From Agrostemma githago (lineage: Eukaryota > Streptophyta > Magnoliopsida > Caryophyllales > Caryophyllaceae): a DNA stretch of 64,000 nucleotides. Where the stretch lies: assembly GCA_958450325.1 (NCBI GenBank), contig OY288249.1:60266166-60330165 (forward strand), given 5' to 3'. Numbering within the stretch: the first letter of the stretch is position 1; every line of letters begins with the position of its first letter. Below are positions 57,526 through 64,000 of this stretch, in pieces. The notes beneath the pieces were generated by a model that worked only from the letters and a program-made list of their open reading frames with translations, ran no database searches and was not told the DNA's origin. Position numbers and translations under genes: made by a program.

Positions 57526-60500
57526 TATATGTCAAAAACTCATCATAATGAGTGATGACATTCAAAATGCTAAAACAATCTTAATAGATTTAAGCATAAT
57601 GTTGTAAAAAGGTTTTTTCATAGTCATTACTATGAGATCAATCCTTAACTACAAACTATGCTTCATAGATACTCTTATATCAATCTACATCGTCTTTATA
57701 TTGAAGACTATTCTTCACTATAAGACCCATTTAACCATAGTCTATACTTGGTAGTTATGGTATATAGAATCTATTAGATTTTATGTGACTTTTGGAGTCT
57801 TTGCCCATTATTGTTTCATCATAGGTCAAACCTATGTAGGGTAATATTTTACAGGTAAGATGATCATGACTTTTCATGGATGCATCAATATCCTCTTCAA
57901 CAGTTGTAGAGAAATCTTGTTAATCTTGAACAATTCAAGGTCGATTCTACTCCCACTGTTTCTATTATAAATCACATATCTTTAAAAGAAACATACCACT
58001 CCATGCAACAAAACAATTTTGTTCTTTGGATGGTTCGTAGATTTAACATAATACCCCTAATAAAACACATGTCATAATTGAATCTAAGTTCTAGAAAACA
58101 ATTTTCTTTAAACTTTAAGACTTAATAATTAAGAAAAGACTATTTTAGAACATTTCAATTCATATCTCATATGGTGTCTATTCTTCGACATACATGGACA
58201 ATCTCATCAACATTATACAAAGACTTTTATAGTGCATAACTTTCTAAACAGTCAATAAAATCTGCATAACTCATCATAGACCAAATCATATCAAATATGG
58301 TTTGATGTAGTTTGAAACACTTTTCACTACTTCTAAAATGATCACAATCTTTTAGTTCAATTCCTCCATGTTTCAATCATATCGAACGACTTGTACCAAC
58401 TTATCAAGTTGATCTTGTACTTTTATTTGAATTTCCTTGAACAATTCAAAGCATTCAATATCAAATTTCATCAAATGAACAAAACAATACGTGTTACCCA
58501 TTTTTGCAACATAACTAGTTAAACTCACACGTATCTGTATATGTGTGATCTAACAAGTCTAAGTACCCTCCTACTACTATTAATAGGAGTCACTTCTAAT
58601 GTCATTTATCCATCTAAACAAGATCCATTTACTTCAATAAGGTTTATGATTTCATCATTATGAAACTTATTCTTATGTTTCTTGTCTCATGGATTAAGGT
58701 ACAATGCCATAATAGGTAAAACTTGAGTCGAGGGACTTGAACCTTTTGGTCGTTATGTTATAAATAAAAGCATTCACTACTAGGAATGTAGAGCTCAACA
58801 ATCATGTAAGCCTTATTGTATCTCATATTCTTGCAAGGTATAGAGCAACAATTGTTCTACTTTATTAAACCTTTTCATGCCCATACATGAAACAGTTTCA
58901 ATATTCTTGCTTATGACTAGTACTAGAATAACAATTATTCAATTCCAGTATTCAGCTTTATGGTAAAATTAAGTGATTTTCCTTTTATATATGAAACAAC
59001 AACGTTTGTCTATTTCAATCATAAAACACTTCACTTATATACCATTATTCCACCCACTTTGAGCCACCACATCCACAATGTAATAGTTGCATTTGGTATC
59101 TTATACCAAAAGAGTAGAATGAAAGTAACAATTACTCTATTAACATACACCAGAAGTCATACTTCAATAATTGATTTGCAGATTTTCTAGACATTTCTAG
59201 AAACTATCTACCAATGTCATATATATTTGTCATTACATTAATGTCTAATAAAATCGTACCTAATCCAAATTTGGCAACAAGTTTGGGTATGATAACAATT
59301 ATTCTTCCCTTACTTTAACCAACATCTTAGATTCATTAATCATTATCTCAAGCAATTTTCTTAATGAACTCATGGAACATTAGTATTATTTGCCTTCTTG
59401 ATATAATGTTCAATCTTCTTTTAACATCTCATGCTAAAAGGTGAGAAACCTTATTAAGTCATATGTTTATTCATAATAAAGTGACCTAAACTTAAGACTA
59501 ATTGAAATGATTTCAATTTCTAATTCTTTAGAAAGAAGCATCCAAAATTTCCTGATTATCAAGATAATCATTCATCATATGACATGGATTAATTGGATCA
59601 TCTTTAACATTTTCTCACTCAATGGGAACTGTTCCCTTTATTGAAACAATTGATTTTGGTACTTATAGTAGTCATCTCCATGACTCTAATTATACAGTCC
59701 ATACTGTACATTAGCACTGGTTATAATTTGTCGAAATTATCCTTCACAAGGACAAAATCCATATCTCTAATTTTGAAAACAATTCTCAGGATACCAATCG
59801 ACAAGGTTGAACAATTCAAACTCATCTTTAATAAATGTGATAAAGGGACTAAATTACAACTACAATTATATGCTAAGTAAAACGATAATTAATATTCATA
59901 ATCTTAAACAATTTTAAAATAAAATCATGAAAACTACCCTCAAGTTCGCATAATATTCCAAGATCCTAAACCTTTTGTCGCTCAAGTGAACTTGGGCTCA
60001 CTGCTCAAACTCCAAAAGTAAAGGTAGACAACAATTTGTCGATTACATACCATGTAATTCTTGGTTTGTCGGTATAATTCATCATATGAAACCAACTATT
60101 TGCCTCAAAGCCCAAGTCCGACTTGATAGCGATGTTTAAGAAAACCAAACTAAATCTGTGGGTAACCGTTACCCACCTACTCAGTCCACACACATCGACA
60201 AAGCACCGCTTAGGCAGTCACTTTAACCAATGATATGAAATTATTGTAGTGGTTAGTTCTGGAAAGGCAATACTTAAATATTTGTGAGGGAATAATTGCA
60301 TTATGGGTCCTAACCATGTTACTAGGTCATCTAACAAGGCGACTTATTAGTTCTAAACACACAAGTCTCATAAAATAAACATTCAAGCATCATATGACAT
60401 AATATTCAATTATTATTGTGTATAGAACAAGGTTTTATAAGGAACCCGAATGAAATTAATATACAACATGTAAAAGTGACTAAATTCCATTAATTGGTCC

Positions 60501-60871
60501 GTTTTACAAAAATCGAGTCTTGTCCTAATCATATTAGGACTCATCGTTGATAAAAATTCTAGTAATTTTAATTTCTCAATTTCAATCGAATCTTGACCAA
60601 TCTTATTGGCCTCATCGTCAACAAGGAAATCGAGGATTATGATGGGTCAATAAAATTAAAACATAATCTATATAATATCTCAAATTTTAAAAGTAAACTT
60701 CATAATTTAACAATTTAAATTCATAAATTTAGATACCCTAAACATAATCACTAATTACTAGACTAATCATATTTGATATGATACGATTAACAAGTTATAC
60801 ATGATAGAGCAACTAATTGCAAAAAAAAACGTACGTAAGAAGTATGATAAACAAGTTACTATTTATTAATC
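57526..60871. other. probable old retroelement remnant, right part; no gene seen
   Basis: AT-rich DNA that continues the segment ending at 45362. Short frames (for example at 58960, 59641 and 60005) have no recognisable domain. Phrases such as CCACTTTGAGCC and GGGTAACGGTTACCCAC (60160-60175, as its complement) suggest a transcribed repeat, but no LTR border was fixed. Confidence 0.4.
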
Positions 60872-60905
60872 ACTAGTGTTATACCCGTGAAATATTTCAC
60901 GGGTT
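60872..60905 (-). mobile_element. Helitron-like 3' end, minus strand
   Basis: The minus strand reads a perfect CCCGTGAAATATTTCACGGG hairpin followed by TATAACACTAGT. The base after CTAGT is G, not T, so the call is moderate. If real, the element extends rightward and could contain the XS genes; no 5' end was found in the window. Confidence 0.45.
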
Positions 60906-61724
60906 GTGGTTCTAAATTTGTCTAGACAGAAGTGTCCTTTTGAATTTGTGAAAAACAGTTAACTATGAGTGTCGACTAAACAACGCACTAACATTGGACG
61001 TGGTCTGTTTTACCATGTATTAATTCTTCTATCAAGAAAGTAACAAAAATATCGTAGTGCGGGACTTAATAGGCTGCGTTAGAAAATAATTTCTAAATTT
61101 GTTTATATCGAATAAAGTGTTTTCGACTAAACAGCGTAAAGATGAATGACACGGATAGTGTTGCCCAAACGTCGTGATAGGGTGCGCATAGTAACATAGT
61201 TGGCATGTCTTTCGGCCCAATGGAACATTGCCCATAAATGAGGCACTAAATTAAAGATTTTGATTCAACGAAACAGTTAGTGTAATAATGAATAACGGCG
61301 AGTATGCTGTGAGGGACATGAAATAAATACAGATGAACTTTCTTATTAAATTTACTTAAGGAAAGATACTTCTGACATAACAAAAATCGTCTTAATAGTT
61401 TCTATGGTTCCGTAACACAGAAGAATATTGTGAACGGTTTTCGGGTTTATTAGTAATGCATCCCAATACGTAATTAAGATAACTGATGGTAAAAATAATT
61501 ACACCAGCAGTAATGCACCACATGGAGTCAATCGAATAGTCACTACCAACCTAAGGGTAATTTGAGTAATTAAAAAGTGAATTCAAGACTTACATTCAAT
61601 TGACCTTCTCATTTAACCAAGAGTTAAAAAAATTAACTTGCATGCACATCAAAATTCTCAAACTCAATAAGGAAGATAAACCTCAAAACCAGTTATTGTC
61701 AAATACTGTCGATACTCAAGAGAC
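60906..61724. other. intergenic region upstream of the first XS gene
   Basis: No ORF of note. No convincing TATA box was seen within 100 bases of the ATG at 61725. Confidence 0.4.
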
Positions 61725-62210
61725 ATGTACAGAGAGTTGATGTGGCCCCCTAGATGCGTCTTAGATAACATGCCGTATGACGTGCAAGACGGTTGGTACA
61801 TTTGCCAAAATTTGCACATTCTAAAGATGAGACTAATCTACTTGGGGTATGATGTGGTTAGAATAGATCCATGTATATCGCCGACACTTGATTTTGAAAG
61901 GGCAGTTGTAGTTGAGTTCAAACCGAGGCTACCAAACTACTTCAATGCATTTAAACTTCAAAGGGAGTTTGAGAATGAAGGGAAGGCAAAAGAAGATATG
62001 GACGGGGATGTGAATCACCAATCCGGGCCGTACTGCTGGGTAGCTTCTTGGGACGACGAAAAGTACATTTCAGAGGCCACTGATTACCGTATGGTGCCAA
62101 TCTGGTGCCGTTACGTTGGAACGTACTTGGGCGAAGCAGAGGAGTTTGGGACCTATGGTCATGTGATCGACGCTCTGAACGAAATCTACCGCGATTTCTA
62201 TGACGATTAA
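61725..62210 (+). CDS. stand-alone XS-domain protein 1 (SGS3/IDN2/FDM-related)
   Basis: 161 residues in one exon; the ATG is the first in frame. Almost the whole protein looks like an XS domain: WPPRCVLDNMPYDVQDG near the start (compare the WP...I.N.P...DGK start of XS domains), LIYLGYDVVRIDP, AVVVEFKPRL, NAFKLQREFENEGKAKED and SGPYCWVASWDDEKY (compare LYGWVARxDDY). It ends in VGTYLGEAEEFGTYG, matching the xGexLRKxGDLKT end. XS domains bind dsRNA with 5' overhangs in RNA silencing and RNA-directed DNA methylation. The zinc finger, coiled coil and XH domain of the full-length relatives are absent. A related gene follows 686 bases downstream. The assignment is from motif memory; RNA binding has not been shown. 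Confidence 0.75.
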   Translation: MYRELMWPPRCVLDNMPYDVQDGWYICQNLHILKMRLIYLGYDVVRIDPCISPTLDFERAVVVEFKPRLPNYFNAFKLQREFENEGKAKEDMDGDVNHQSGPYCWVASWDDEKYISEATDYRMVPIWCRYVGTYLGEAEEFGTYGHVIDALNEIYRDFYDD

Positions 62211-62896
62211 GATGATAGGTTTAGATTTTCTAATTGTAGTTCATAGGAAATTGCATGGAACTAATTCGTACTTTTTAATTTGCAATGGAATATATGGCTT
62301 AACTGTACATTTTTTTAATGGTAGTGTTTACATAAAGGAAAATAGATATGCAAATGGTTGTAGAAGTACTAATTATATTGATTCGTGCTGCGAGGCGATG
62401 ACGGTAAACCAATTAGAGTGTAGTAAAATGAGACGTATTAAAGTTGACATTGGGTAAGGGAAGGGGGTTCCTTAATTGTGACTTGGGAAATCAAAAGGTC
62501 ACGCGTCATTAATTGGAAATTTAAAACCATACGATTCGGACGCATATATCGTTGTACCGCTAACAAAACGGGTTACGGAATACGTTTGCACTGATGCCGA
62601 AAAAGATATTGGTGTAAACAACTCTTGCGCATTACTTTGATAAGAGAAAATATACCATACGCTAATGATGAGAACTAATAAATTTCTCAACTACTGAATT
62701 ACTTTTGGACACGTTTAACGCAGTAACTACCCACATTTACTGCATCATGCATTAACCAATTGAAGTAACTTCACCACTGCACTCAACCCCCATCCCCAAT
62801 TAAGTCAATTTGGAAAGCAGATCATTCAAAACAACTTGAAAATAACCGATCATCAATAAGTTTTAAAATCTCAGATATAACTTGATTTGTGAAGCC
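62211..62896. other. intergenic region between the XS genes
   Basis: It holds the 3' part of gene 1 and the likely promoter of gene 2. An 85-codon frame at 62200-62457 overlaps the end of gene 1 and has no recognisable domain. No clear TATA box was found. Confidence 0.4.
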
Positions 62897-63439
62897 ATGA
62901 ACCCAGCAACTGAGCAATCAAGAAACAGAGATGAGATTAACAGTTCAGAGTCAGTGGATTGCAAATTGGTGTATCCACCAACTTGCATAATGCACAACCT
63001 TCCATACGAAATGTTAGACGGAAAGGTGAGCGGTAGAAGTTTCACATGCGTGAGGGATGAACTTGTGAGACTCGGGTATCCTGTAAGGCAAATCCACCAC
63101 GTGTGGAAAGGGAAACCGGGAGTTTTCAAGAGGGCTATAACAATAGAGTTCATGTCTGGTGAGGGAAGGTACAGGGATGCATTCAAGCTTCATAAATGCT
63201 TCGAGAGGGTGGGTAGGGGGAAGTCTGATTTCGAGCAAAGCGTGGACAGAATGTCGGGGCCTCACTTGTGGGTCGCAACATCCGCGGACATCGGACTGTA
63301 CAAAGAGGGGAGGTGCTGCATATCGGTTGGGGCTGATTGGAAAGCAATGGGATACGGAGATGCAGCCGGTGATAGCGTCTCAACATACGTGTGCATTTAC
63401 AATATACTGAAAAACCACTGCCCAGGATTCTGCACGTAG
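62897..63439 (+). CDS. stand-alone XS-domain protein 2 (SGS3/IDN2/FDM-related)
   Basis: 180 residues from the ATG at 62897 (MNPATEQSRNRDE); the frame is open a little further upstream but only from a TTG. A short polar lead (about 25 residues) precedes the XS region: LVYPPTCIMHNLPYEMLDGK, RDELVRLGYPVRQIHHVW, AITIEFMSGEGRYRDAFKLH, FERVGRGKSDF and SGPHLWVATSADIG. It is a clear paralogue of the gene at 61725 and keeps more XS consensus positions, such as DGK..G and GK.DF. The end (GDSVSTYVCIYNILKNHC) is Cys-rich and unlike the relatives. No XH or zinc finger is present. It may have a role in small-RNA pathways; this is inference. Confidence 0.8.
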   Translation: MNPATEQSRNRDEINSSESVDCKLVYPPTCIMHNLPYEMLDGKVSGRSFTCVRDELVRLGYPVRQIHHVWKGKPGVFKRAITIEFMSGEGRYRDAFKLHKCFERVGRGKSDFEQSVDRMSGPHLWVATSADIGLYKEGRCCISVGADWKAMGYGDAAGDSVSTYVCIYNILKNHCPGFCT

Positions 63440-64000
63440 AAGGTAACTCCCGCTCGATGAATCAGTAATATGCTTATCATTTCCCCAGTAAACCACCTAT
63501 CTCAAGTAGTATTTAAAAAATATTTAATGTGTGAATGTTAAGTACAATTTGTATATGCGGTTTGTAATGGATAATATGCGGCTAAGTATAGCCTGTTAAA
63601 CAATCGCTCAGGTGCATGTACACCTGAATATTTTGTCCAAACAATTGAACGGCAATTAATTATGGTAGAATGTGTACAGTTTAATTTTATTGGGCATCCA
63701 TGAACTATATTTGCGTACTTAGGCTTGTATTCAGCTAACCTGCGTGTTATCCCAACGATAAGTAATGGGAACTCAACTCGGTAGAAGATTAAGAAATATA
63801 TAAACCGTAGTCATGATCTGCAGGAAGGTGTTTGCTAATGTTAAGTTATACTACCAATGTGCATGTCATTATTAAGTTACCGGTCGTTTGAAGTAGTAGT
63901 AATTAAGTAGATATAACCACGAAAGTGAAGCTATGATTGAGAGGTAGTATTTAGAAATCGTATAAGATTTTATAGCAACGGAGCGTGTGAATTACATAAT
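63440..64000. other. intergenic, nothing recognised
   Basis: AT-rich DNA after the second XS gene, with no ORF, repeat border or RNA gene that I can support. Confidence 0.5.

Noticed and set aside
62200..62457. 85-codon ORF overlapping the end of the first XS gene
   Set aside because: It overlaps the stop of gene 1, is in another frame, and has no recognisable domain; it is more likely 3' untranslated sequence.

Overview
The window looks like gene-poor, repeat-rich nuclear DNA of a flowering plant. It holds long AT-rich tracts, plant-type LTR retrotransposons, CACTA, Stowaway and Helitron DNA elements, microsatellites and split exon fragments of plant genes. Two Ty3/gypsy elements resemble the Tat/Retand type, which carries tandem repeats and antisense ORFs and was described from Silene. 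A Caryophyllales host is therefore plausible but not proven. No tRNA, rRNA or bacterial-type feature was seen.

Layout. 1-7186 is the LTR of an Ogre/Tat-like retrotransposon on the plus strand, cut by a 5.4-kb CACTA transposon (1785-7154, TSD CCG). The CACTA carries exon fragments of a plastid MscS-like channel gene (MSL2/3 type) and probably of an alpha-mannosidase gene. 7921-16918 is a second Ogre/Tat-like element (minus strand, TSD CAACC) with only a broken gag. 16924-21190 is AT-rich DNA with a diverged tandem array and a head-to-tail array of five nearly identical MITE copies. At 21191-34372 an (AAT)n microsatellite has been hit twice: by an Ogre-like solo LTR (21228-23469) and by Retand-1 (23535-34033, minus, decayed). 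34581-39237 is a decayed Ty1/copia element with TA...TA LTR ends. 39372-41287 is a probable non-autonomous Helitron, followed by a second block of the diverged tandem repeat (41560-43011). 43012-60871 is AT-rich, probably an old retroelement remnant, split at an (AT)n tract by Retand-2 (45368-57520, plus strand). Retand-2 has an intact 1,907-codon gag-pol and LTRs that differ at one position. The right end carries the only likely host genes: two adjacent stand-alone XS-domain genes (61725-62210 and 62897-63439), related to the SGS3/IDN2/FDM RNA-silencing proteins.

How the parts work together. Retand-2 encodes the usual Gag-PR-RT-RNaseH-INT on one strand. On the opposite strand, between integrase and the 3' LTR, it has two further genes with their own TATA boxes. 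One appears to hold an 87-nt intron, also present at the same length in Retand-1. A tandem array with one TATA-like box per unit lies between the convergent gene ends. Retand-1 is an older relative whose antisense genes were fused by an internal deletion. The XS genes lack the zinc-finger, coiled-coil and XH parts of their relatives and may be a local expansion of RNA-silencing-type proteins. All calls rest on reading the sequence and on remembered family features; no database search was run.
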